Of a stretch of DNA of 43,066 bases, positions 7,384 to 16,652 are shown one piece after another. The notes under the pieces are model-generated. The model worked only from the letters and a program-made list of their open reading frames with translations, was not told where the DNA came from and searched no databases. A program made the position numbers and the translations under genes. The stretch's first letter is position 1. Each line of letters starts with the position of its first letter. The stretch is from Candidatus Scybalocola faecigallinarum (GTDB lineage Bacteria; Bacillota; Clostridia; Lachnospirales; Lachnospiraceae), in contig DVIT01000064.1 of NCBI GenBank assembly GCA_018711005.1, forward strand, positions 1-43,066. The letters run 5' to 3'.

Positions 7384-8370
7384 ATGAAATTAGATAAAGA
7401 AGATCTGAAAAAAATAAGACACCTGATTCTCTTTGCCATTATTGCCCAGGCGATCATATCCAATATTTCTTTGATCTTCCAAGGTCTTACAGTTCTGTGG
7501 GATATTGTATTTCCATTTGTTTTAGGCGGGGCGATCGCATTTGTACTGAATGTTCCAATGCGGGCCCTGGAGAATCGAATATTTCATGGCCGGCGCCTGT
7601 CCGGGAATAAGGTTGCTCAAAAAATTGCGCGGCCGGTGAGCCTTGTCCTTACCATTATCCTTGTATTAGGTGTGATATTGGCGGTGCTGTTTATTGTTAT
7701 TCCTGAATTAGGGCGGACGCTGCAGTCATTGGTCACTGCGATCCAGAATTTTATCCCGCTGGCAGAGCAGACCTTAGAAGGATTATCTGTAAATAACCAG
7801 TCTTTGGAGTCATGGATGGAGCAGTATAATATTAACATTGATGAAATGCTGGAAAAACTATCCGCTTACATCCAGAGCTATGCGGGAAATATCGTGGATT
7901 TTACGGTTTCGGCAGTAAAATCCTTAGTCAACGGGGTGGCCAACTTTGTGATCGCCTTTGTATTTTCCTGCTATATCCTTATGCAGAAAGAAAAGCTGCT
8001 AAGGCAGGCCAAAAAGATCCTGTATGCATATTTATCGGAAAAGCATGCAGATGGATGTGTTGAAATATGCTCTTTAACAGCCAGGTCTTTTTCTAATTTT
8101 TTGACCGGCCAGTGTGTGGAAGCGCTTCAGGCCATCGGTTTTGTTGTTCTGTTTTTAGTTTTACAGCAGATTGAAGGGAATTTTATTTATCCTAAGGTGG
8201 TTGGAAATTCTGTTGGGCTTCCCTCAATATGGGTATTGGCCTGTGTGACTATCGGCGGAAAGCTGATGGGTGTTGTTGGTATGCTGATCTTTATTCCCAT
8301 TGCGTCTGTTGTGTACAGCCTGCTTCGGACAAGCGTGAACCGGCGGCTGGCCAGGAAAAATTCTGTATGA
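7384..8370 (+). CDS. AI-2E family transporter, internally shortened
   Basis: Polytopic membrane protein of the AI-2E/YdiK-PerM family; such proteins export small solutes or act as Na+/H+ antiporters. The N-terminal membrane block (to about residue 110), a soluble middle (110-170) and the conserved end LQQIEGNFIYPKVVGNSVGLPSIWVL are clear. Relatives carry about 50 further residues between TGQCVEA and the FVVLFLVLQQ helix, covering a hairpin of two membrane segments with the FPYALLIG-type motif. Here VEA is followed almost at once by AIGFVVLF (near 8121-8132), so an in-frame deletion is likely and function is doubtful. The ribosome binding site is weak. A TetR remnant lies just upstream in the other direction. 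Confidence 0.8.
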   Translation: MKLDKEDLKKIRHLILFAIIAQAIISNISLIFQGLTVLWDIVFPFVLGGAIAFVLNVPMRALENRIFHGRRLSGNKVAQKIARPVSLVLTIILVLGVILAVLFIVIPELGRTLQSLVTAIQNFIPLAEQTLEGLSVNNQSLESWMEQYNINIDEMLEKLSAYIQSYAGNIVDFTVSAVKSLVNGVANFVIAFVFSCYILMQKEKLLRQAKKILYAYLSEKHADGCVEICSLTARSFSNFLTGQCVEALQAIGFVVLFLVLQQIEGNFIYPKVVGNSVGLPSIWVLACVTIGGKLMGVVGMLIFIPIASVVYSLLRTSVNRRLARKNSV

Positions 8371-8482
8371 TTTTTTGCATGACAAGTATGATTTTTGCTG
8401 TTTTTTTAAGGGGGCATCCTTTAAAATAATATTGGGGCAAAATGTGTTAAAATAAATTGAGTATACGAAACTGGAGAGTGTT

Positions 8483-10075
8483 ATGAAATTATTAAAGCTG
8501 GTAATTGTGGATGGTGAGCCGATCCTGCTTTCCGGGCTTTTAAATACATATGACTGGGCCGGCATGGGATTTAAGGTGGTTGGTTCAGCCCAAAGCGGCG
8601 AGCAGGCCATTCAGGTGATCAAGGCTGTAAGGCCTCATGTGGTGCTGACTGATATACGGATGAAGCAGATCACCGGGCTTATGGTCATGGAGGAAATACA
8701 AAAGCTGGACATAGAGTGCCTGTTTATTGTGTTAAGCGCGTATCGTGATTTTGATTATGCACAGCAGGCCTGTGATCTTGGGGCTTATGCCTATCTTTTG
8801 AAGCCGATTGAGGATGAGAAGCTCCAGGAAACTATGCAAAGCGCTTATAAAACCTGTATCCAGCGCATGGAGCATGAAGCAAAGTTTGAAAGCTGGGAGA
8901 AGCTCCTGCTTAAGGATCAAAACAGCTTTTTGCAGGTGGTTGTCTATAAGTATGTGCAGAACCGCATACCCGAGGCCAAGGTGGAGGATGTTTTCAGGAC
9001 GTTGGGGGATATGCCGGGAAATGACGACCGTTTTATTACGGTGTGCGTGGATATTGATCTGGCCTATAAGATCACAAATTCCCTGGATTATGAGGCCTCC
9101 CGGTTTGCCCTGATGGAACGGCTGGAGGATACTCTGGGGAAAAAGTATTTTTTCTGGCGGGTGGACCGTCAGGATGAGAATACGGCATTTATTATCCAGA
9201 CAAGGGATAAAAATGCGGTCCGGACATTAAAAGCAATGCTGGAGCATGTGAAAAAGGATGAGCAAAGTCCGGTGGTGGCGGCCATTTCCAAACCCTATAA
9301 GGGGATTTCAGGCATTAAGAAAAGCTATATGGAGGCGCAGCATTTGTTTGGCATGGCCAGCATATCCGGCGCCAGCGCCTTTACGGTTGCGGAGGATCTT
9401 GAGATCCAGGTGCCGGAAGGCTCCGGGGATGAAATGGATGATAAGGTGATCAACGCTGTGCGCAGAAACAGCATGAAGGCATTGAAGGATGCATTTATCC
9501 AGATGATCTATAGCCTGCCCAGGGAAGAAGAACGCCAGTGCCAGTATTTGCACCGGATGATGTTAAAGACCGAGTTTATGCTGAGGGATTCGTATGGACT
9601 GACGGAAGAAATCCAGGAAAAGTTCCGGAATTATTATTATAATCTTCAAAGCCTTAATGGCGCAAAGACGGTGGATGTATGTTATAAGATCCTGTGTGAT
9701 ACTATTGAGGTGCGGCTGTCCCAGGCTCAGCAGGATGAAACGAAATACTTTAAAGAATATATGTCAGAAGCGGTGGCTTATATCCAGGAGCATCTCCAGG
9801 ATGAGGAGCTGTCCATTGTGTCTGTGGCTTCTCATATTTATCTGAATCCCGTATATTTTGGCAGAGTATTTAAAAATACATTTCAAATGACCTTTAAGCA
9901 GTATCTTTTGAAGCAGCGCATGGAGAAGGCAAAGACGCTTTTGCTGGAAGGCAGCGGGAGTATCGGAAGCATATGTGATGCTGTGGGCATCCATAATCCG
10001 TCCTATTTTTCCCATTTGTTTAAGCAGTATACGGGAATGCTTCCCAGCGAATATAAGAAGGAGCATGAGGGATAG
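8483..10075 (+). CDS. YesN-like AraC-type response regulator
   Basis: Two-component response regulator of 530 residues. The receiver domain (1-120) has phospho-acceptor Asp56 in VVLTDIRM and the conserved Lys in LLKPIE (about 106). A long middle region follows, and the C-terminus (about 430-525) is a double helix-turn-helix AraC domain with SIVSVASHIYLNPVYFGRVFK and PSYFSHLFKQYTGMLPSEY. The usual acidic pair near the N-terminus reads Asp-Gly instead of Asp-Asp (VIVDGEP), which removes one Mg2+ ligand. GGAGAG lies just upstream of the ATG. The kinase gene starts 9 bp after the stop codon. It likely activates the uptake genes at 13335-16475. Confidence 0.9.
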   Translation: MKLLKLVIVDGEPILLSGLLNTYDWAGMGFKVVGSAQSGEQAIQVIKAVRPHVVLTDIRMKQITGLMVMEEIQKLDIECLFIVLSAYRDFDYAQQACDLGAYAYLLKPIEDEKLQETMQSAYKTCIQRMEHEAKFESWEKLLLKDQNSFLQVVVYKYVQNRIPEAKVEDVFRTLGDMPGNDDRFITVCVDIDLAYKITNSLDYEASRFALMERLEDTLGKKYFFWRVDRQDENTAFIIQTRDKNAVRTLKAMLEHVKKDEQSPVVAAISKPYKGISGIKKSYMEAQHLFGMASISGASAFTVAEDLEIQVPEGSGDEMDDKVINAVRRNSMKALKDAFIQMIYSLPREEERQCQYLHRMMLKTEFMLRDSYGLTEEIQEKFRNYYYNLQSLNGAKTVDVCYKILCDTIEVRLSQAQQDETKYFKEYMSEAVAYIQEHLQDEELSIVSVASHIYLNPVYFGRVFKNTFQMTFKQYLLKQRMEKAKTLLLEGSGSIGSICDAVGIHNPSYFSHLFKQYTGMLPSEYKKEHEG

Positions 10076-10084
10076 ATCAAAGTT

Positions 10085-11869
10085 ATGAGAAAAAGAAAAC
10101 GATCAGGAATACGGCGGCGCTACCTGAAGTACACCGCAGCACTCCTTGGCCTGGCCCTGATCCTGTCCATCCTGGGGGTAGGGGCTTATGTAAGGGAACG
10201 GCTGACCCAGGCCACCCTGGATAAATATGAATTTATGACAGAGCGTATGGGGATTGCTCTGGAAAATCTGTTTCAAAAAAGCGATGAGGCCATGGAAGAA
10301 TGCATCCTTTACGATGATGTGCAGGAGAGCCTTAAAAACCAGGGGCTTGAAGCGGTGAATACCATTGCCCTGAGCAAATATTTTGCTTATATTGACCTGG
10401 ATCATGTGGCGGATTACTGCTACATCGATAATAAAGGCAATGTATACAGTAAATCTTATTCCGATGTGACCAGTGAGACCATTGCCCAAAGCGGCTTTGA
10501 GGATTATCTCGGACCAGAATATTCCCGGACAAAGTGGTTCTGGGCAAAGGATACCCTGTTTGGGACCGGGGACGAGGCGCTGTTTATCGGACGGTATGTA
10601 CGCAGCCTGGATTATGCCCATGAACCGGGGATGCTGTTCTTTAAGATGGAGGACAGCTTTTTGGACGATATTACGGGAATGAGCCAGGAACTGGTCAGCG
10701 AAGCGGTGATCGGGCTTGTGGACGGGGAGGGTCAGCTGTGCCTGTCCTGGGCACCGGACGGCTTTCAGACCGGGGATGAGATCGGAAAAATGGTGGCGTC
10801 AAAGATCGGCGGCACTCAGGCCGCGGGCATGTTTTTAAACGGTGAAAAGATGCAGGGCGGTATTGTGTCTGCTTATCTGGATGAGAACAGCGGACTGACG
10901 GTATTTTCCTTTGTTCCGGACAGCGTGCTGAACAAAGCCCTTGTGCCGGTCCTGCTTGTGCCGGTGGTGATCTATCTTTTTGTGATCGCCATTGCCGTGG
11001 TTTTAAGTATTTACTTTTCACGCAGGTTTACAAAGCCGATCCAGGTTATTAGTGACGCTATGACCGGATTTGACGGCAACAATTTTGACCGGACGATCCA
11101 GCTGAATACTCATACGGAATTAGATGAGATCGGTCAGTCTTATAATGCCATGCTGCAAAATATCCGGCGGCTTTTGGAGGAGATCAAGGCACAGGAGCAG
11201 GAGCTGCGCCATACTGAGCTGAATATGCTCATCAGCCAGATCAATCCGCATTTTTTATATAATACCCTGGATACCATTTACATGCTGGCAAGGATCAATA
11301 AAGAGGAGACGACCATGCGGATGATCCAGGCGCTTTCAAAGTATCTGCGCCTGTCTCTGAGCAAGGGCAGCGAGATCGTGACTGTGGAAGACGAGCTGGA
11401 AAATGTGAAAAGCTATATGGAGATCCAGCAGATCCGAAATCAGGATCTTTTTGAGTATTCCATTGACTGCCAGGTGGATGAGTCGTCTGCATATGTTTTA
11501 AAGCTGATCCTGCAGCCGTTGGTGGAAAATGCTGTGAAGTATGGTTTTTGTGATATTTTTCAAGGCGGGATCATAAAGATTTCTGTGTTTGAAAAGGACA
11601 GGGATTTATATTTACGGGTGTATAATAACGGAATGCCGATGGAAATGTCTGTGATGGAAAAGATCAATTCCATGAATACCATGTCATTTTCCCAGTTAAA
11701 GGAGTGTTTCCCGGACAAGAAAAACGGTTACGGGGTCATGAACATTATGACACGGCTCAGGTTAAAATATGGGGAGGGCGCCGGGCTTTTCTGTGAAGTC
11801 TATAAAGACGGCACCGCCTGTACAGTAAAAATTCCCGGAGGAGGACAGGAAGATGCATGTGAAAAATAA
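10085..11869 (+). CDS. YesM-like sensor histidine kinase
   Basis: Membrane sensor kinase of 594 residues that phosphorylates the YesN-like regulator. Membrane helix 1 lies at about 16-33, then an extracellular sensing domain (about 35-275), membrane helix 2 at about 280-308 and a HAMP linker. The His_kinase domain has the acceptor His in QINPHFLYNTLDT (about 387). The ATPase domain has the N box LQPLVENAVKYGF (about 477) and a GYGVMNI G box. The gene is 9 bp downstream of the regulator and overlaps the next gene by 17 bp, so the three form one transcription unit. The ribosome binding site is GAGGG, rather far upstream. Confidence 0.92.
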   Translation: MRKRKRSGIRRRYLKYTAALLGLALILSILGVGAYVRERLTQATLDKYEFMTERMGIALENLFQKSDEAMEECILYDDVQESLKNQGLEAVNTIALSKYFAYIDLDHVADYCYIDNKGNVYSKSYSDVTSETIAQSGFEDYLGPEYSRTKWFWAKDTLFGTGDEALFIGRYVRSLDYAHEPGMLFFKMEDSFLDDITGMSQELVSEAVIGLVDGEGQLCLSWAPDGFQTGDEIGKMVASKIGGTQAAGMFLNGEKMQGGIVSAYLDENSGLTVFSFVPDSVLNKALVPVLLVPVVIYLFVIAIAVVLSIYFSRRFTKPIQVISDAMTGFDGNNFDRTIQLNTHTELDEIGQSYNAMLQNIRRLLEEIKAQEQELRHTELNMLISQINPHFLYNTLDTIYMLARINKEETTMRMIQALSKYLRLSLSKGSEIVTVEDELENVKSYMEIQQIRNQDLFEYSIDCQVDESSAYVLKLILQPLVENAVKYGFCDIFQGGIIKISVFEKDRDLYLRVYNNGMPMEMSVMEKINSMNTMSFSQLKECFPDKKNGYGVMNIMTRLRLKYGEGAGLFCEVYKDGTACTVKIPGGGQEDACEK

Positions 11870-13142
11870 CAGATGGGGCAAAGGGCTGCTGTCTGCAGGG
11901 GTGCTGCTGAGCATGACCTTATCCGGCTGCTCTCAAAATACAGGTCAGATCGAGGCCCAGACTCAGGAAGTGTCTATTCCTGTGATCCTGATCGTGGATT
12001 CTTCCACAGGTATTAAAAATGAAGAAGCGCTGATTGAGCGGTTTAATGAAATGTATGACGGGAAATGGCAGGCGGATGTCCAGTGGATCATGGAGACCGA
12101 GGAGGAGTACCGGCAAAATCTGAAGCGTCAGAATGTTACAGACACCCTGCCGGCGATCATTACGGACCTGCGTATGCTTCCGGCATTTTATTATATGATG
12201 ATCCAGGATGGGCGGATCGAGGAATTGTCCGATGAAATCTTAAAGGATGAAGAATGGATGGACATGATCGAGCCAGCGGTGCTGGAAGCCTGCAGTGAGG
12301 ATGACGGCAGTATTTATCTGAGTCCTATCAGCACGGCGGCATTTTCCTGCTCCGGTGTGTTTTGGAACGAGGAATTATTTGCCCAGGCAGGCATTGAAGA
12401 ATTTCCGGACACATGGGAGGAGTTTTGGGACTGCTGCCAGCGTCTTGAAGAATGCGGGATCACGCCCCTGGCCCTGCATACGGAAGGGACAGCATGGGCG
12501 CCCATGCTTTTTGCCACAGCGGAGGTGGCTTCCACAGAGGAAGGCGCTGAATTTATGGAACAGTTTTATCCGGAAACCTATCAAAATGACAGCGGCCTCA
12601 GGATCGCCCGGACACTTCAGCGGTTATTTTCTTATACCACAGAGGATGCCTTGTATACAGATTTTGATGTGTCCTATGAAAACTTTTTCTCCGGCAAGGC
12701 GGCTATGATCCCCAACGGTTACTGGATGATGGATCAGATCCCGGAAGAATGGCAGGACAAGGTACGCTTTTCTGCATTTCCGGAAAATAAGCTTATATCC
12801 TCACCGGAAACCTTTGGCTGGGCCATTATATCCGGTTACAGCGAGGAGGTTAAGGAAGGGGCGGCGGCCCTTTTTAAGCTGCGTACCCAGATGAATATGG
12901 AGGAAAAGGAGGCGCTGTTTGCCCAGGATCCAAAGACGATGATACCGGCCCAGAGGGATTACATCCAGGTGTATAAAAATGGTCCCCAGCTTGTGCCTAA
13001 TTATCAGGTAAAATGGAACTCCATTCTCCAGGAGGAAACTTTGGGAGAAATTTTGCCTGAGCTGGCTCAGGGGAAAATGACCCCTGAGGAATTTACCCAA
13101 AAAGAGGATGAAAGTATCCGGAAATTTTTGGAAGAACAGTAA
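11853..13142 (+). CDS. Extracellular solute-binding lipoprotein linked to the two-component system
   Basis: ABC-type family 1 (sugar) binding protein of 429 residues. It has a lipoprotein signal with lipobox LSGC (Cys26) and the usual two-lobe pattern, including FWNEELFAQAGIEEFPDTWEEF and a FSGKAAMIPNGYWM segment. The start ATG is preceded by GGAGG and lies inside the kinase gene (17-bp overlap), so translation is coupled to the kinase. No permease follows directly: a terminator does. It may therefore present ligand to the kinase rather than serve transport, or it may share the permeases at 14796-16475. The stop codon lies in a 17-bp tandem duplication. Confidence 0.88.
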   Translation: MHVKNNRWGKGLLSAGVLLSMTLSGCSQNTGQIEAQTQEVSIPVILIVDSSTGIKNEEALIERFNEMYDGKWQADVQWIMETEEEYRQNLKRQNVTDTLPAIITDLRMLPAFYYMMIQDGRIEELSDEILKDEEWMDMIEPAVLEACSEDDGSIYLSPISTAAFSCSGVFWNEELFAQAGIEEFPDTWEEFWDCCQRLEECGITPLALHTEGTAWAPMLFATAEVASTEEGAEFMEQFYPETYQNDSGLRIARTLQRLFSYTTEDALYTDFDVSYENFFSGKAAMIPNGYWMMDQIPEEWQDKVRFSAFPENKLISSPETFGWAIISGYSEEVKEGAAALFKLRTQMNMEEKEALFAQDPKTMIPAQRDYIQVYKNGPQLVPNYQVKWNSILQEETLGEILPELAQGKMTPEEFTQKEDESIRKFLEEQ

Positions 13143-13161
13143 ATTTGGAAGAACAGTAAAT
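13127..13161 (+). repeat. 17-bp tandem duplication over the stop codon
   Basis: TTTGGAAGAACAGTAAAT occurs at 13127-13144 and again at 13144-13161. The first copy encodes the last residues and stop codon of the binding protein, and the second is an untranslated copy. Confidence 0.8.
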
Positions 13162-13174
13162 ACAGATGCTATGG

Positions 13175-13232
13175 CCTGATGCAGCAGGAGCGGCCGAAAG
13201 GGTCTGCCCTGTCTGTATCAGGTATTTTTTTT
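13175..13232 (+). terminator. Terminator between the sensing and transport operons
   Basis: CCTGAT-CAG-CAGG (from 13175) pairs with CCTG-CTG-ATCAGG (ending at 13222), followed by eight T. Read-through would link the two-component unit to the transport genes. Confidence 0.75.
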
Positions 13233-13334
13233 GGCAATCATGGTTTTGTATTTGATAACGTTGGAGCATCTCCTCTTGCTATAATGACCTCAGAACAAAG
13301 GAAACAATGTTTCAAAGAAAGGTGAGGAAAGACT

Positions 13335-14720
13335 ATGAAAAAGAGACAAATATTATCCGCAGCATTAGCTGCAGTCATGATGGCAGGAACCGTTGCAGGC
13401 TGTGGAGGCTCCACGGATTCAGGTACAGATTCAAAGGCTGCCGATAGTGCAGCCGCCAACACAGAGGCTGCCGCTGCTGATACTGCGGCTGCAGAGACGG
13501 CGTCCGATGGAGGAAGCGCCAGCGCAGGTGAGGGAAAGGTGTATTACCTGAATTTTAAACCGGAAGCAGATGAATACTGGCAGGACTTAGCAGAAACCTA
13601 TACTGAGGAAACCGGCGTTCCTGTAACTGTACTGACCGCAGCTTCCGGCGAGTATGAAAAAACATTAAAATCAGAAATGGCCAAGACCGATGCGCCGACC
13701 TTGTTCCAGGTGAATGGTCCTGTGGGACTGGCAAGCTGGACGGATTACTGCTATGACCTGTCGGATTCAGCCATTGCCGGGGAATTAACCGATGAAAGCT
13801 TTGCCTTAATGGATGGCAGTAAAATGGCAGGGATCGCTTATGTTATCGAGAATTACGGGATCATTTATAATAAAGCCCTTTTAGAAGAAGCAGGATATAC
13901 AGCGGAGGATATTACAGACTTTGACAGCTTTAAAGCCGTTGTTGAGGATATTACCGCAAGAAAAGACGAGCTGGGATTTTCCGCATTTACATCTGCCGGA
14001 ATGGACGGATCTTCGGATTGGAGATTTAAGACCCATCTGGCGAACCTTCCCATTTACTATGAGTATAAGGATGAGGGGATTAACAATACAGACGCTATTA
14101 AAGGCACTTATCTGGACAACTACCGCCAGATCTGGGATCTGTACATTAATAACGCCACCTGTGAGCCTACAGAAATTTCTATAAAGACAGCGGATGACGC
14201 TACGGCAGATTTTGTGACAGAGGAAGCTGTATTTTATCAGAACGGAACATGGGAATATAACAATATTGCGGATATTGGCGACGAAAATCTGGGGATCCTG
14301 CCCATTTACATCGGCGTAGAAGGGGAAGAAAACCAGGGCGTATGTACAGGAACGGAAAACTACTGGTGTGTTAATGCCAAAGCTTCCGAAGAAGATATTC
14401 AGGCAACCCTTGATTTTATGTACTGGTGTGTAACTTCTGAGGCCGGCGTTGAGGCCATGTGCCATGATATGGGATTTGTTATCCCGTTTGCATCCAACCT
14501 GGAATCTGAAAATACACTGGTTAATGAAGCCAATAAATATCTGGATGAAGGAAAAACACCTGTGACATGGGTATTTTCCACAATGCCTTCAGAAGAATGG
14601 AAAAACGGCGTTGGTTCAGCGCTGACAGCCTATGCGGCAGATCAGACCGACGAAAACTGGGAAAAGGTTGTGACCGCATTTGTTGACGGATGGGCAACTG
14701 AAGCTGCAGCAGCCAAATAA
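13335..14720 (+). CDS. Sugar ABC transporter substrate-binding lipoprotein
   Basis: Family 1 solute-binding protein of 461 residues that would capture an oligosaccharide outside the cell and deliver it to the two permeases that follow. It has a signal peptide with lipobox VAGC (Cys23), then an Ala/Thr/Asp-rich flexible tether (about 25-70) and the two-lobe fold with YVIENYGIIYNKALLEEAGY and a NGTWEYNNIAD segment. GTGAGGAAAG precedes the ATG. A TATAAT lies at 13280-13285 without a good -35 box, which would suit an activator-dependent promoter. A GC-rich stem-loop follows the stop codon, a common way to keep binding-protein mRNA more abundant than permease mRNA. Confidence 0.92.
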   Translation: MKKRQILSAALAAVMMAGTVAGCGGSTDSGTDSKAADSAAANTEAAAADTAAAETASDGGSASAGEGKVYYLNFKPEADEYWQDLAETYTEETGVPVTVLTAASGEYEKTLKSEMAKTDAPTLFQVNGPVGLASWTDYCYDLSDSAIAGELTDESFALMDGSKMAGIAYVIENYGIIYNKALLEEAGYTAEDITDFDSFKAVVEDITARKDELGFSAFTSAGMDGSSDWRFKTHLANLPIYYEYKDEGINNTDAIKGTYLDNYRQIWDLYINNATCEPTEISIKTADDATADFVTEEAVFYQNGTWEYNNIADIGDENLGILPIYIGVEGEENQGVCTGTENYWCVNAKASEEDIQATLDFMYWCVTSEAGVEAMCHDMGFVIPFASNLESENTLVNEANKYLDEGKTPVTWVFSTMPSEEWKNGVGSALTAYAADQTDENWEKVVTAFVDGWATEAAAAK

Positions 14721-14732
14721 AAGTCAGGTGAA

Positions 14733-14765
14733 AAGCGGCGGGCAGAGATGGTCTGCACGCCGCTT
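14733..14765 (+). promoter_or_regulatory. Intercistronic stem-loop between binding protein and permease genes
   Basis: AAGCGGCG (14733-14740) pairs with CGCCGCTT (14758-14765), with further pairing GCAGA/TCTGC inside. There is no T-run on the plus strand, so it is more likely an mRNA-stabilising structure than a terminator. Confidence 0.6.
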
Positions 14766-14795
14766 AAAAAACGTCTTGAATAGGAGGATGAGCTT

Positions 14796-15638
14796 ATGGA
14801 AAAGGCAATGCGTAAATATATGCCGTTTTTTGTGCTCCCTACGTTTTGTGCATTTATTATCGGTTTTATCGTCCCGTTTATTATGGGCGTCGGGCTGTCT
14901 TTCTGCGAATTTACCACAGTAACAGACGCTAAGTTTGTGGGACTGTCCAACTATGTGGAAGCCTTTAAGGATACGGTGTTCAGACATTCCTTTTGGTATA
15001 CGGCCTTATTTGCCGTTGTATCTCTTGTTGTGATCAATGTGCTGGCTTTTGCCCTGGCTCTGGCGCTGACCCAGAAAATGCGGGGCACCAATATTTTCCG
15101 TACCATCTTTTTCATGCCCAATCTTATCGGCGGTATTGTTCTCGGATATATCTGGCAGCTGATCTTTAACGGGATTTTGTCTCATTTTAATACCGCTTTG
15201 GGACTGAATGAGTGGTATGGCTTCTGGGGATTGATCATTTTAGTCAGCTGGCAGCAGATCGGATATATGATGATCATTTATATTGCAGGCCTTCAGTCCA
15301 TTCCGGGAGATATGATGGAGGCTGCCCAGATTGACGGGGCGTCCGGGTTCCAGCGCCTTTTCAGGGTGACGATCCCCATGATGATGCCGTCCATCACGAT
15401 TTGTATGTTCCTGTCCATTACCAACGGCTTTAAGCTGTTTGACCAGAACCTGTCACTGACTGCTGGAGAGCCGTCAAAAATGTCGGAAATGCTTGCCCTG
15501 AATATTTTTAATACATTCTATGGCCGTACCGGCTGGGAAGGCGTTGGACAGGCAAAGGCCGTGATATTCTTTATTATCGTCGTTGGCATTGGCCTGATCC
15601 AGCTGCGGGCGACGCGCTCAAAGGAGGTGCAGCAGTAA
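14796..15638 (+). CDS. Sugar ABC transporter permease (MalF type)
   Basis: Inner-membrane subunit of 280 residues with six predicted membrane helices. The cytoplasmic EAA-type loop is DMMEAAQIDGASGFQRLFRVTIPMM (about 172-196), which contacts the ATPase. AGGAGG lies upstream of the ATG. The next permease begins directly after the stop codon (TAAATG), so the two are translated together. The operon encodes no nucleotide-binding subunit; as is common for CUT1 transporters in Firmicutes, a shared MsmX-like ATPase encoded elsewhere is expected. Confidence 0.93.
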   Translation: MEKAMRKYMPFFVLPTFCAFIIGFIVPFIMGVGLSFCEFTTVTDAKFVGLSNYVEAFKDTVFRHSFWYTALFAVVSLVVINVLAFALALALTQKMRGTNIFRTIFFMPNLIGGIVLGYIWQLIFNGILSHFNTALGLNEWYGFWGLIILVSWQQIGYMMIIYIAGLQSIPGDMMEAAQIDGASGFQRLFRVTIPMMMPSITICMFLSITNGFKLFDQNLSLTAGEPSKMSEMLALNIFNTFYGRTGWEGVGQAKAVIFFIIVVGIGLIQLRATRSKEVQQ

Positions 15639-16475
15639 ATGAAGAAGAAACGCTGGCTGAGCATGGTGGGAACCGGGGTATTTACCATATTGGGATTAAT
15701 TTATATCGCCCCCATCCTTATTGTGCTTATGAACTCCTTTAAGAAGAAGGTTTATATTAATAAAGAGCCATTTACCCTGCCAACGGAAAAAACGTGGAAT
15801 GGCCTGGAAAATTATATAACAGCCATTGAAAAATACGATCTTTTAAGCTCCGTGGGCTGGACCATATTTATCACGGTGGGCTCTGTGCTGGTCATCTTAA
15901 TATGTACATCCATGTGTGCATGGTATATTACCCGGGTAAAGACCCGCTTTACAAAGGCCTTATATTTGCTGTGTGTATTTTCCATGGTAGTGCCTTTCCA
16001 GATGGTCATGTTTACCCTGTCTCTTGTGGCTGACCGGACGCGGCTGAATACGCCCTGGGGCATTATCATTATTTATCTGGGCTTTGGCGCCGGGCTGGCG
16101 GTCTTTATGTTTTGCGGATTCGTAAAATCCATTCCTCTGGAGATCGAGGAAGCTGCCCTCATCGACGGCTGCAACCCTCTGCGCACATTCTTTTCTGTGG
16201 TGCTTCCCATTATGAAGCCTACCTATATTTCCGTGGGGATTCTGGAAACTATGTGGATCTGGAATGACTTCCTCCTTCCTTATCTGGTGCTGAACCTGAA
16301 TAAGTTTAAGACACTTTCCATTGCGATCCAGTATATGAAGGGAAGCTACGGTCGGGTAGATATGGGAGCCATTATGGCGGCCCTGATCCTGGCGGTGATC
16401 CCGGTGATCATTTTCTATCTGGCATGCCAGAAGCATATTATTAAAGGCGTGGCCGCAGGTGCGGTTAAGGGATAA
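15639..16475 (+). CDS. Sugar ABC transporter permease (MalG type)
   Basis: Second membrane subunit of 278 residues, with an N-terminal helix, the periplasmic-side segment INKEPFTLP and an EAA loop LEIEEAALIDGCNPLRTFFSVVLPIMKP (about 167-195). AAAGGAGG inside the end of the previous gene serves as ribosome binding site. Together with the first permease and the lipoprotein it makes a CUT1-type oligosaccharide importer. It is followed by a stem-loop ending the operon. Confidence 0.93.
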   Translation: MKKKRWLSMVGTGVFTILGLIYIAPILIVLMNSFKKKVYINKEPFTLPTEKTWNGLENYITAIEKYDLLSSVGWTIFITVGSVLVILICTSMCAWYITRVKTRFTKALYLLCVFSMVVPFQMVMFTLSLVADRTRLNTPWGIIIIYLGFGAGLAVFMFCGFVKSIPLEIEEAALIDGCNPLRTFFSVVLPIMKPTYISVGILETMWIWNDFLLPYLVLNLNKFKTLSIAIQYMKGSYGRVDMGAIMAALILAVIPVIIFYLACQKHIIKGVAAGAVKG

Positions 16476-16496
16476 AAATAAGATTAAATGTGAAAT

Positions 16497-16540
16497 AAAG
16501 CGGTGCTGCGTGCCTTTGGCATGTGGCACCGCTTTGTGTT
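16497..16540 (+). terminator. Stem-loop ending the transport operon
   Basis: AAAGCGGTGC (16497-16506) pairs perfectly with GCACCGCTTT (16526-16535). The T-run is short and broken (TTTGTGTT), so termination efficiency is uncertain. Confidence 0.6.
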
Positions 16541-16652
16541 CGTCTGAAAGCAGGCAGTATAAGTGGATGCCGCGATTCATTTGTGATCATGTTGAAGAAA
16601 ATGGTCGGATATGGTAAAATTTTACTCTGAGAAAACATGAGGAGGGGAATGT

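Noticed and set aside
14733-14775. Terminator after the binding-protein gene
   Set aside because: The stem is followed by A rather than T on the plus strand, and the permease genes clearly belong to the same operon.
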